Shown here: in pieces, positions 40,096 through 49,840 of the stretch
How positions within the stretch are numbered: position 1 is the stretch's first letter
Layout of the letters: each line of letters begins with the position of its first letter
Assembly: GCA_964023205.1 (NCBI GenBank)
Contig: OZ026848.1
Location: forward strand, 3,152,501-3,216,500
DNA: 64,000 nucleotides
Direction: 5' to 3'
Source: Lutraria lutraria
Taxonomy: Eukaryota > Mollusca > Bivalvia > Venerida > Mactridae
Translations under genes and position numbers: made by a program
Notes under the pieces: model-generated
Databases searched by the model: none
The model's input: only the letters and a program-made list of their open reading frames with translations
Told to the model about the DNA's origin: nothing

Positions 40096-40123
40096 AGCTA
40101 TCGGGTTTGGTGAGTACCATGTA
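40076..40123. repeat. Minisatellite edge sequence, copy 1 (left of LINE)
   Basis: CATCACCGATACTGCATTT, then AAGCTATCGGGTTTGG, then GAGTACCATGTA. An almost identical edge lies at 42,569-42,616 on the other side of the LINE, with three single-base differences or fewer in the shared part. Confidence 0.88.
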
Positions 40124-42122
40124 TGCTAACCAAAAGACTCATGCTATGGTGTGATGAAAATAATGTTCTTGATGAAGCTCAAGCCGGATTTAGGTCCTGG
40201 TATTCAACTATTGACAATGTATTTAATTTACAGTCGATAATACACAAGTACACAACAAAGAAAGGAGGTCGCTTCTATGTATTTTATGTTGATTGCCTTA
40301 AAGCGTTTGATAATTGTAATCACTTGAAAATATGGCAGGCAATGTTTATCAAGAAATAGCATAAATGAACGCTTTTTAAATATATTCAAATCTATGTATA
40401 GCCAAATGAAAGCTTGTGTAAATGTGAAAAATGGGCTAACATATTTCTTTGACTGTAAAATCGGCACAAAACAGGGATGCCAGTCTTCGCCGATTATCTT
40501 CGTTCTGTTCATGAATGATCTTGTGGGTTTCCTAAAATTGAAATCAGACGACGGATTTCATATTTCGCAAGAAATTGACAGGCTTCATGTACTGATGTAC
40601 GCGGATGACGTTTCCGGGTTAGCCGACACCGTAGTACGATTACAACGATTAATTAACAATATTGATGAGTTCTGTGATAAGACTGGAATGATGGTGAACA
40701 TTGAAAAATCTAAAATTATGGCCTTCAGAAATGGTGGCCCTCTTCGACAGTATGAACAGTGGACATATAAACATATAAGACTAGACATTGTTTCATTCTA
40801 CAAATACCTTGGTACATAATTTACACCGAAACTATCTTGGACTATGACCAAGGACACATTGGCGAAACAAGCATCAAAAGCCATAGCATGTACGTATATA
40901 CATATGTCAGACACAGTTCGGAAACCTCACACCGAAACAATCATTTAAACTTTTTGACGCCATGGCCTTACCAATTCTTTGTTATTCTGCCGAAATATGG
41001 GGATTTCAGTAGGCAGAGAGTATCCAGCGAGTACATGTTAATTTCTGTAAACGAATGTGTGGACTAAACAGAAATGTGTCGAATTTCTTCGCTGTGTGTG
41101 AATGTGGTAGGCTACCTATAAGCGTGACTTATATGTTCAAATGCATATCATATTGGGTAAGACTTTTACGGATGCCTCCAAATAGATACCCACGACATAT
41201 GTATTTATTTCTCAGAGACCAAGACATGCATGGTAGAACAAACTGGGCTACTTGTGTGAAACGACTTTTGTACGAAAATGGATTTGGCTATATTTGGCTA
41301 TCTAATGACGTTGGAGACTCAAAGACTGTGCATTAGAAAAATTTAAAGCTCAAATAGATGATTGACCAAAAGCAACGTATTATAAGGAGTTTAAATCTCT
41401 ATTAAATGTTGAACGATATCTGTGTATTAATTTACCTTACAAGTTAAAGATGTGTTTATCTAATTTTCAATGTTCCGGTCACCAACTTATGATCGAAAAA
41501 GGTCGCCATATGAACATTGACCGTGATTATAGATATTGTCATTTTTGTCTGAAAATTAGAAATGTTAATACAGTAGAAGATGAGTACCATGCATTTATGT
41601 TATGTCCACTATATAGTGCCTTACGGCGTGAGTTGTTCATTCCGAAATATCTACATCAGATAGAAACTGTGCATCGAGATCTATTCAAACCTATTATGGC
41701 TGATAGTAAGGATAGTCATATATTGCTGACTGCAAAATTTATACTTGAATGTACAAAATTAAGGTCTGAGTTTCTTCAGAGTCAAATTAGTGAGTAGACT
41801 GATTTGGTGTATTTACCACTACTGCTATAAAATAGCACAACACTACAACGTTCGATTGATCGTACTCATATTTATCATATATGTAAATCGTATTTACCAT
41901 TATACCTTTATTCCATGAAACCTATTAACATTATTACTATTTAGATGACATGTCTATGTTCACATTTATTTTGAATTTGCATGAATATGTATTCAAAAAT
42001 GACATTGCTAGATTTTTAAATGTAATTTAATTGCTATCATAACTACGCTGTATGTATTTTGGGCTGGAGGCCTTCAATTGCACTGAATAAACTACATGTA
42101 TATTGTATTGTATATTGTATTG
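40124..42122 (+). pseudogene. Non-LTR retrotransposon, 5'-truncated, RT domain plus C-terminus
   Basis: The RT begins abruptly: NNVLDEAQAGFRSWYSTIDN (40,160-40,220), then FYVDCLKAFDN-type catalytic block A (40,280-40,320), a frameshift, GTKQGCQSSPIIFVLFMNDL (about 40,460-40,520), and YADDVSGLADT (about 40,600) with the YADD catalytic pair intact. Next come a connector (GRLPISVTYMFKCISYWVRL, 41,110-41,160; RYPRHMY) and a terminal cysteine/histidine block (YCHFCLK, then EDEYHAFMLCPLY, 41,535-41,615). At least three frameshifts or stops separate these parts, so it is dead. The 3' end has GGCCTTCAATTGCACTGAATAAA and a TATTGTATTG-type tail. The N-terminal endonuclease is absent. The clade is uncertain (Jockey/CR1-like group); it is distinct from the LINE at 37.9-38.9 kb. 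Confidence 0.9.
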
Positions 42123-42580
42123 CACAGACATTATATTCATACATATATCACGGACATTATATCCATACATACATCACAGTGATTATATTCATACATATAT
42201 CACAGACATTATATTCATACATACATCATACATTTATCACAGACATTATATTCATACATATATCACAGACATTATATTCATGCATATATCACAGACATTA
42301 TATTCATACATACATCATACATATATCACAGACATTATATTCATGCATATATCACAGACATTATATTCATACATACATCATACATATATCACGGACATTA
42401 TATCCATACATATATCACAGACATTATATTCATACATATATCACAGACATTATATTCATACATATATCACAGACATTATATTCATACATATATCACAGAC
42501 ATTATATTCATACATATATCACAGACATTATATTCATGCATATGTCACAGACATTATATTCATGCATACATCACCGATAT
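42123..42580. repeat. 26-bp-period minisatellite, right segment
   Basis: Resumes directly at the LINE tail with CACAGACATTATATTCATAC units. It ends with the same variant order as the left segment (an ATATGT-CACAGAC unit, then ATTCATGCATACATCACCGAT). About 455 bp. Confidence 0.93.
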
Positions 42581-42616
42581 TGCATTTAAGCTATCGGGTT
42601 TGGCGAGTACCATGTA
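42569..42616. repeat. Minisatellite edge sequence, copy 2 (right of LINE)
   Basis: CATCACCGATATTGCATTT, AAGCTATCGGGTTTGG and GAGTACCATGTA, paralogous to 40,076-40,123. From here the sequence continues into the R1 body. Confidence 0.88.
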
Positions 42617-43449
42617 AAAACAGTAATACTTTGAACAAAATGTGTAATCTAAGATTACATGCATATTTCTTTCTATCTCTATATACATCAAATTGGTAAA
42701 TGAAGGTCAAGGTGAAAAAAGATCACAATTATTTCGCATGGCTCTTTAAAAGATTTAGGAAATATTGGCAACTTTTGATTTCATTTTTCCAGTGTGAGTA
42801 TTTATATGTTACATATATATTTGTAGATATAGTGGTCTCACGACGTTTTATTGGCAACCTGCTCTGTTTTTTTTTATTGAATGACATAAATACACAAGAA
42901 ACGAGTCCCAACAACTGACATTAATGAAATTTTCAGTGTACGAGGGTTTAACTCATTTTTGTGCAACCAAAAATATATATCGCACATGCCTACATGTATA
43001 TAATAGGTGTTCACCTTCTTACCTTTTTGAGTTACACAAATTACTATAATTTATGAAAACACGGTATTTTTGACGTCATAGAAGTCTGTCTGAATATAAC
43101 ACCAATAATTGTTACACGAAAGACTTGGTATATATATAGATACGAATCACTTTCTGTCAACACATTTCGTGAACTCTGGATAAAAACGTGCTTCACGAAT
43201 CTCTCTTATTCATTAAAGCAAACATCTTTTATTACTCTAAATAGTGCACATTCTCTCTTTTGTTACGTATTTAATACTTAATCCAATTATCCACACATAC
43301 CAAACATTAACCATATAAAACGATGTCCAAATGAAGGGAAGTAAATCGAATAATTAGCAAAGAGTACTTGACTGGACCGTTGCCCTTTATAGATTGACAG
43401 ATGACAGTCGTTATGGCAAACTCGCTTCAGACGATTTTTTCACTATGAG

Positions 43450-43970
43450 AGGAAAAAATGAAACAAAACATTTTGTTCTACTCCTTTATATACATTAACA
43501 ATTAAATTTAGGTTTGAGGTTATGTTAATGTCACGAACAAGGATTTTAGCATCTTAAAAGTAAAGTTAATTCGCGTCACATGTGCGTTCATTGTATGATA
43601 TGGTATTTATGGTTGGCCTATTTTTCTGCGGTTCTTGCGTAGTTATTCAATGGACATGCACATGTCTTGGGTATCGTTTGAATATTTTACCTTTCAGTCT
43701 ATTATATTTATGGCTTATGGTCAGTGTTTACAGAATGATGTACAGTAGCATTTATTTATGTTGTTCATAGCAACAGCGTTGAAGGCACTTAACTTTGTTG
43801 TGTTTTCAAGATGTGTATTAAGAAAAGAAGTCTTTCTTCCAGGCAAACAGTTAAAAGGTGTAGCATTTCCTTGGTAATTGTGGTTAACTGACCTAATGAT
43901 TCATATTATGTCAAGACTAAATATACTTGACCTTCAAATTCTAATTCATAATTATGATAACATTAGCCTT
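43450..43970. other. Segment present only in the + copy of R1
   Basis: About 520 bp with no counterpart in the minus R1 copy. It is either an insertion here or a deletion there. No terminal repeats or target duplication were identified, and no coding domain. Confidence 0.45.
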
Positions 43971-44148
43971 TAAAGCCACAATAAACTTCAGAAACGTTGT
44001 ATTACCATCCTTTGATAATTGTAAATCTGTGATACAGAATTGTAAAATGTTTCACATTATACGGAATTACAAAATTATATTAAAACACGCCAGTAAACGT
44101 CTACAGATACTAAATAATCTTGAATGAAAATTTTACATATCAAGCTAA

Positions 44149-45049
44149 ATTGATTTCTAAATGACGCTTCGTAAGTAAATCCGAGATTGCCGTAATTTTT
44201 CCTTGAGTTTTCTGATAACCAATAGATTGATATCACATATATACGGGTACATGATGTAATACTAGTACTCATAACATTGCAACAATGTCAAACTGTTTGT
44301 AAGTTTATTTTCGAGTCGTATCGCATCACAGATATGTGCGCAGTTTTGATCTTTTAGGAAGCTTTCGGAAATGCTCGAAAAATGTTAAATGTAAACACTA
44401 CATCGTAGGGTTTATCTAAAACATTTGAACTTCACTTCTGACAGTGCTCTCAGTTCTTTGATTTGAATCACGGAATTAAAATTGACGATAAAATTGGCTT
44501 CCCTTATGAACGAGTAAATGTAGTTTGATTTCATTTGAAAATAATGCATATTTTTATCGTTGTGATTGATTATTCCTACAACAAGAGGTATGGACATTCA
44601 ACTTCCGTCAGAACTTTCAATATTTTGTGTCAAGATGGGCAGGATATTTGTCGCCTGCTGTAGGCAGAAAATTAGAAACAGGTCTATCTTCATATACTAT
44701 ATGCATTATATGATTGTAGTGCATGTATATTTCATTCGAAAATAACAATAGACGCCATTAGACGGACTAATATTTAATCAAATCAGGTTCACTTATTGTT
44801 TATTTGAAAGAATCTGATATAATTTGGATCATATTGTGCGTATAGCTTTTTCTTACGTACTCGGGTAAATTAAAATTACCGGTCGCTGAAACATATATGT
44901 TTTTAATCGATTTACTTGTTGTTAAACTTAGAATATAAATATGAAATCGTGTCTGTATCACGATACGTATTGCGATATGGATCGACTGTATAGCAATATG
45001 TCACAATACAGGCTATGCCATATCGTTGCACCTCTTAATTTTGTAGATA
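44149..45049. other. AT-rich DNA with a possible decayed transposon end
   Basis: Mostly unrecognised. At 44,955-45,035 the words CACGATACGTATTGCGATATGG and CATATCGTTGCACC (read as separate landmarks) resemble ends of hAT-type non-autonomous elements known from many animals. The mariner relic that follows interrupts this stretch. Weak call. Confidence 0.3.
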
Positions 45050-45051
45050 TA

Positions 45052-45960
45052 CGAGGGTCATCCATAAAGTTCGTTGACAACCTAACTTTTTTTAGTTATA
45101 ATGAAATGATGGTTTTAAAAATTGTCATGGCAAGAATTGACTTCTATCGTCTCAATTTCTATTTCTAAATTGTCATTTTTGTTCACGTAGTCACTGGTTA
45201 CGAGTTACCAAGGTGACCCTAGTCAGCGCGTACGGAGCACTTTGATTTTTTGCAATTAAGCGGATTCATTTTGTTGCAATCTTTGTGCTGTAATTTGTAT
45301 AAAAATGAACGGAAGTTTACAGAATGACGGACGCCGTAAGCAAATATTCGTGATGTTTTCCGCAAGATTTTAACGTCATTGCGAGCGTAATAATAAAGTT
45401 ATTGAGCATGGAAGAACTGTGCTTATTTAAATTCATTACAGAAACTAAAGACGAAGTTAGAGCGTACGGAGCAGCGCGGTGCTACCAAGTACTGCGTAAG
45501 GCTTGGTGTACACCCATGCAGACAGTAAAGTTCATTTCAAGTGTTGAAAATTCTAAAAAAAGTATCAAGATCTTTGATATTTAGGTGATAATTTGATATT
45601 TGCTTTGAGAAATTAGCATGCTGTCCAGATTTGGCACCGAAGGATATAGTAATCTATCCAAAATTGAAAAGAAAACGATTTAATTTAACTGATAAAATTA
45701 GTATGGCCGGGTGGGCAGTTTTGCTAGAACATGTGACAGTAGCTGGAATAACGATATATTCTCTCAATAGATGGAAAGACACAAAAATGCATTTCATTTG
45801 CGGGCGAGTACATCGAGAAAATGTGATTATATGTGAGTATAACGTCATGACGTCGATGTGAAGTATGTTGAAGTGCTCCGTAGATCTATATGTGTGTCAT
45901 AATACATTCATGATTAGTCTCATTAATAACACTGTCCACGAACTTGACGGATGACCCTCG
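45052..45960 (+). mobile_element. Mariner-type DNA transposon relic, 909 bp
   Basis: Terminal inverted repeats of 28 bp begin CGAGGGTCATCC and end AAGTTCGT.GACA, at 45,052-45,079 and 45,933-45,960, with three mismatches. They are flanked by TA on both sides (45,050-45,051 and 45,961-45,962), the expected Tc1/mariner target duplication. The interior is shorter than an autonomous mariner (about 1.3 kb), indicating internal deletion. The + strand holds transposase debris (separate entry). Non-autonomous now. Confidence 0.88.
45619..45861 (+). pseudogene. Mariner transposase C-terminal fragment
   Basis: In one frame, PDLAPKDIVIYPKLK corresponds to the conserved mariner block that carries the third catalytic aspartate (usually PDLAPSD followed by PKLK). 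It is followed downstream by SLNRWKDTKMHF, like the family's terminal RWKDR..KC block. The upstream catalytic Asp motifs are not readable between 45,300 and 45,600, where the frame is broken (stop near 45,584). The element is inactive. The host terminal repeats and TA sites support the assignment. Confidence 0.72.
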
Positions 45961-46019
45961 TATATTGTTACTGGAGTACATTTATACTTGTGAACAAATA
46001 CCATTCATAGGAATGGCGT

Positions 46020-46160
46020 AATGTGGCCTTGTATTGACAATTAGCCTTTATTTAGAGGTCATTTTGTTCTTGATAATCATTGACGGTATGTAAAGGTATG
46101 GTTTTATTCACAGGGTTATCTATATTCGGAGGTGGCCGCTAACACAGGGTTGACTTTAAT
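46020..46160 (-). repeat. Interspersed repeat with GCGGCCACCTCCGA, minus copy
   Basis: The reverse complement begins CCTGTGTTAGCGGCCACCTC and ends AATACAAGGCCACATTACGCC, matching the order of 34,526-34,665. Diverged and non-coding. Confidence 0.62.
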
Positions 46161-46203
46161 AGAAATGTTACATAAAATTAGATAATAAAAAAATTATAAA
46201 ACT

Positions 46204-46235
46204 AGAGACACAGATAACATGTTATCTATGTCTCT
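46204..46235. repeat. 32-bp near-perfect palindrome
   Basis: AGAGACACAGATAACATG is followed by its near-perfect reverse complement, centred on CATG. There is one mismatched pair. It is followed by further ATCTATGTCTCTGAT-like repeats to 46,262. It may be a microsatellite-derived cruciform with no known role. Confidence 0.8.
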
Positions 46236-46262
46236 GATAAAACTATATCTATATCTCTGATG

Positions 46263-47275
46263 AAACCAATATTAATTTTAACAATTAAATTTGGTAATTA
46301 GATTAATCTGTGTGGACACATTCAAAGAGGTTTGTCACGAAAAAAGTCTCTTTTCTATGTAATCCACATGTACGTATACAGAAGTGAAAGAACTTCGACA
46401 AATCGAATTTTCCAACGCATGTTATAAACTTCCATGTTATTGCAACGCAGTATGAAATATTTAACTCATATATAGTGAAACGTTTAGGCACTTCAACACT
46501 CTAACTTCTGGACAGTGGCCATCAGTTGACTAGTTATACTGTACATACGGTATCATCAAATATTAAGAGTTGGGAGAATTTGTATGAATCACTGAAATCA
46601 TGTGCAGTTTGAAATGTGGAATGTCACTGACGGAGAACTGACATAGATGTAGGATTTACGAGTTAAAGCAGAAAGGAACTGGGGTCTGAGCTCAGAAACT
46701 GTTCTCAAGTTTTATAACCATAGGGCCATTTATTGTCTTTTTATTATATATTTATTAGTTAATTGTGTTCTGATAATAATATTATTGAACATTAGACTTG
46801 CAGAACAATTAGTCTGAACATGTATTTACACATTAATCTGTTCTATTTTCAAACCATTATACTGGTATTTGAGCTTTATAAATAATGATAATGGAATTAC
46901 AATGTATGTCCGATTTGTAAAAAAATCAAGAACAATCATACAGTATCGTCTCAGAGAAATGCGTAGACAATGCAGTGAATTAATACGGCCGCTTGGTCGT
47001 CAACTTCACAGACATCTCTTTCCAAATTTTTTCTTTACTGTATCAGTAATTTAACATTTCAAAAATTGTAGCATATCTGCTGATATATAAGATTTGAAAT
47101 GCTCATGTTGACAATAGTGGAAATAGTCAGTGAAAGACGCGTAGTTCTTACATGCAGAATGTGACTGTTAATGACATAAACAAGGGAGATAACCGTAACT
47201 GTCCTGCGGGTACTTTTACAACTAGTTACCAAACATTGACCGATATTTATTTGGTATCAGGCGAATTATTGAAGA
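46263..47275. other. AT-rich DNA, no gene recognised
   Basis: About 1 kb without recognisable coding or RNA features. The few open frames are about 60 codons and carry no domain. Confidence 0.45.
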
Positions 47276-47326
47276 CAGATAGATAAATAGGCAGACAGGC
47301 AGACAGACAGGCAGGCAGACAGACTA
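47276..47326. repeat. Imperfect (CAGA/CAGG) microsatellite
   Basis: GACAGATAGATAAATAGGC, then alternating CAGACAGG/CAGGCAGA steps for about 50 bp. Confidence 0.85.
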
Positions 47327-47411
47327 GATTATTTCGAATTCAGTAAGCCCATGTGAACGTATGCAGAACTCACATGAACCGTATTAAGTACGTGCTCTGC
47401 ACTGATATGTG

Positions 47412-47450
47412 CAGTATATATAAAAGCAGAGCCGGTGGACGTCGTTGGCA
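47412..47450 (+). promoter_or_regulatory. Candidate TATA-type core promoter
   Basis: GCAGTATATATAAAAGCAGAG contains a strong TATA box (TATATAAAAG), followed about 25-30 bp later by a GC-richer segment (GCCGGTGGACGTCGTTGG). The GC-rich stretch continues to about 47,520. No open frame of useful length follows (an ATG at about 47,479 hits a stop within four codons), so any transcript would be non-coding or spliced. In such AT-rich DNA a chance TATA word is quite possible. Confidence 0.25.
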
Positions 47451-47869
47451 AGGGACCTTGGCGACAGGGAACAGCAACATGTCCCTAGCCTAGCTACGAC
47501 TTCTCTCGGCTCGGCTTACCTATATAATGTTAATTATTTTTTATTGTTTATTTACTTGACTCGGCATAATCTTTAACATTTTATATAATATACATATAGT
47601 ATACCATAAAATTATATCATTGTATATATCAAGGTAATACCTGTTGTTATGATAACCAATACCTTAATCACTAATTAACCATTCGTTTTTCTAATAGGAC
47701 TCAATTTGGAACGGTAGCTACTATTGACGACCAATGCAATAATGTGCCATATCTCAGAAATAACAAGATAGAGATATTAATGGACTAATATAATGTATTC
47801 GTGAAATGACAAAACAACATTTGTAAGCAAATGCAAAACGCAAAACCAAGCATTTGTTATGGCAGAAGT

Positions 47870-48035
47870 GAAGACACACGCCTCGCACCCTCGGTGATTC
47901 GAGGGGTCTCTCGGACCAGGAGCTCTGCAAAGAGCTTGGGGTCAATTCTGGTGTATCCGACGTAGAACCCGCTCGATTACGATCTAGTTCTTGGAACAAC
48001 ATTTCGTACCGCCCGAAAAGCCTCATCTTGTCCGT
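47870..48035 (-). pseudogene. Probable PIF/Harbinger transposase N-terminal fragment, frameshifted
   Basis: A GC-richer island. On the minus strand one frame reads GRYEMLFQELDRNRAG and then, after a shift, YTRIDPKLFAELLVRETPRI, followed by EGARRVSS. This resembles the start of PIF/Harbinger DDE-nuclease-type transposases, in which a (Y..L..EL) helix is followed by a (R(M/I)..ELF.ELL.R..PRI) block. The catalytic triad region is absent. The match is from memory of the family pattern, so treat it as probable. It abuts the R1 edge near 48,050. Confidence 0.5.
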
Positions 48036-48470
48036 CCATGGACAACTTGAAATGTAATATTTTCATTCAAGATTATTTGGGTTCGGTAGAAGTGTACTCG
48101 CGTGTTTGTATATCATTATGTCATTCTGTATAATTTGAACCATTTTACAATTCTGTATCACAGATTTGCAATTTTCGAAGGATGGTAATGATGCTCTTGA
48201 TTCCTCTAAAAGCGAAAAAAATTAATTTACGCGAGTTCGCCATAACGGTCGTCGTCTGTAAAGAGATAAGGGGCGACGGTCCAGTCAAGTACTCTTTGTC
48301 AAGTTTTTGACTTACTTCCCTTCATTTGGACATCGTTTTATAATGCTTGTTGTTTTGTATGTGTGGATAATAGGATTAGGTATTAAATACATAACAAAAG
48401 AAAGAATGCGCGATACCAAGAGTAACAAAAGATGTTTGCTTTAATGAATACATAGGGATTCGTGAAGCAC

Positions 48471-48478
48471 GTTTTTAT
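48471..48478. repeat. MITE target-site duplication, left
   Basis: GTTTTTAT, identical to 49,082-49,089. Confidence 0.9.
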
Positions 48479-49081
48479 CACAGGTGGCAGTATCAGTGTT
48501 TGGTCCACAAATGATGAAAACAAGTATCAGTGTTCACAAAAAAAACATCCCGTCACTGAGCTTATATTACTATCAAGGTGAAAAGCCTACTATATGTCTA
48601 TATGCCAAACAATGTGGAACATTTCAGCATGAAATACGTGCGCTGAAGGAAAATAGCTACACATGTATCAAGCGATCTGATTGGTCGGATATGTGTGTAC
48701 AATAGTCTGTTCATTTCATGCCGACCAATCAGATCGCTTGATACATCACTCGCGCTTGACTCAAAATGGCTTGCAGCGAAGTTAAATAACGAAAGGAACA
48801 CAATTTTACCGTTTCACAGTTATTAGATGTAATTGAATGAGATTTTCGATAGGAATGAATATCTTATAGTTTATTTGAATGACATGTGTAGCAATTTTCT
48901 TTCAGCGCACATCTTTTATGCTGAAACAACGAGATGCAATGTTCCACATTGTTTGGCATATAGACATATAGTAGGCTTTTTACCTTGATAGTATGTATAA
49001 GATCAGTGACGGGATTCTTTTTTCACGGGATTTTTTTTTTTTTTTTTTTTTGTGGACCAAACAATTATACAGCCACCTGTG
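48479..49081. mobile_element. hAT-like foldback MITE, 603 bp, 8-bp TSD
   Basis: Ends are CACAGGTGGC at 48,479 and its complement GCCACCTGTG ending at 49,081. The inverted repeats continue inward for roughly 190 bp with indels: TTTGGTCCACAAA, ATCCCGTCACTGA, ACTATCAAGGT, AAAAGCCTACTATATGTC and AAACAATGTGGAACATT all occur on both arms. Perfect direct repeats GTTTTTAT flank it (48,471-48,478; 49,082-49,089), and 8-bp duplications are typical of the hAT superfamily. The interior has no transposase. A 21-T run (49,031-49,051) sits in the right arm. The uninterrupted site is visible in the R1 copies at about 43,189 and 36,870. Confidence 0.9.
48665..48744. repeat. Perfect 24-bp inverted repeat inside the MITE
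   Basis: The arm 48,665-48,688 (starting GTATCAAGCGATCTGATTGG) and its exact complement at 48,721-48,744 are separated by 32 bases. This gives a second, nested hairpin near the centre of the foldback element. Its perfection contrasts with the diverged outer arms. Confidence 0.9.
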
Positions 49082-49089
49082 GTTTTTAT
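49082..49089. repeat. MITE target-site duplication, right
   Basis: GTTTTTAT, identical to 48,471-48,478. Confidence 0.9.
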
Positions 49090-49840
49090 CTGAGTTCACG
49101 AAATGTGTTGATAGAAATTGGTTGTTACTCATACGAAGTCTATTGATGTTATATTCAAATTGATTTCTATGACGTCAAACATACAATGTTTTCATAAATC
49201 GTAGTAATTTGTGTAACTCAAAGGGACGAAAGTGAACTCGCAATTATATACATGTAAGTATGTGTGACATTTTGCAATGCACAAAAACTGAGATAAAGAA
49301 TCGTGTCACACTGAAAAAAACAACATTTTTGTCAGTTGCTGGGACTCGTTTTTTTTTTATTTATTTCATTTCAATATCTTACACAGTTATATGAAACGAA
49401 AAAAGAAGAGCAGCGTCGTGAAACAACTATACATGTATCTACAAATATATCTGTTACTAATAGATATTTACACCAACATTTCCTAAATCTTTGAAAAAGC
49501 CATATAAACTAATTGTGACCCTTTTCCACCTTGACCTTCATTTACCAGTTTGATATATAAAGAGAGAGAAAGAAAGAAAATATTGTATCAAACGTTTTGT
49601 TAAAAATATTACGACTTTTTACATGAGTGGCCTTTTTGATATTTAACAAAAATAGAGATTGTTTAGATATAATGTCGGTGATATATGTATGAATATAATG
49701 TCGGTGAAATATATATCTTTAAATAATACAGGAGGTTGTTTAATTCTGTATTTCTATTGATTGCATTTTGACATTAAATCGTACTTTGTTACCTTCTCCA
49801 GAAATAGTCATTTTTTACTAACTCACAACATTTAACCTTC

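Larger units (their letters stand above)
39190..44148 (+). mobile_element. Interspersed repeat R1, long + copy (interrupted)
   Basis: This is a composite. The left arm is 39,190-39,300 (TTCTGGAGAAGGTAACAAAG, TACGATTTAAT, CTCCTGCATTAT). Next come an expanded minisatellite, an inserted LINE and more minisatellite, then a body from about 42,670 (GGTAAATGAAGGTCAAGGTG, ACGAGTCCCA.CAACTGACA, TTTGACGTCATAGAA, TTCACGAATC, TTGACTGGACCGTTGCCC). The right end is about 43,975-44,148 (ATTACCATCCTTTGATAATTG, TGTGATACAGAATTGTAAAATG, AATCTTGAATGAAAAT). The reverse complement of 48,050-49,840 follows the same order with only about two minisatellite units. The 43,450-43,970 stretch has no partner in the minus copy. 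No coding capacity of its own was seen. Confidence 0.82.
48050..49840 (-). mobile_element. Interspersed repeat R1, minus copy (carries the MITE)
   Basis: The reverse complement shows the R1 landmarks in the same order as the + copy: TTCTGGAGAAGGTAACAAAG, two ACCGACATTATATTCATAC units, GGTAAATGAAGGTCAAGGTG, ACGAGTCCCAGCAACTGACA, TTTGACGTCATAGAAATC, CACATTTCGTGAACTC, the MITE, AAACGTGCTTCACGAATCCC, GTCCAGTCAAGTACTC (its complement) and ATTACCATCCTTCGAAAATTG. Removing the MITE restores alignment with both other copies. The ordered homology to 39,190-44,148 makes the two a large inverted pair separated by about 3.9 kb. Confidence 0.85.

Noticed and set aside
39397..40154. Open frames of 238 and 170 residues rich in Tyr, Ile and His (and similar ones at 42,059-42,699)
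   Set aside because: They are translations of the 26-bp minisatellite in different frames. Such low-complexity frames stay open because the repeat lacks stop codons.
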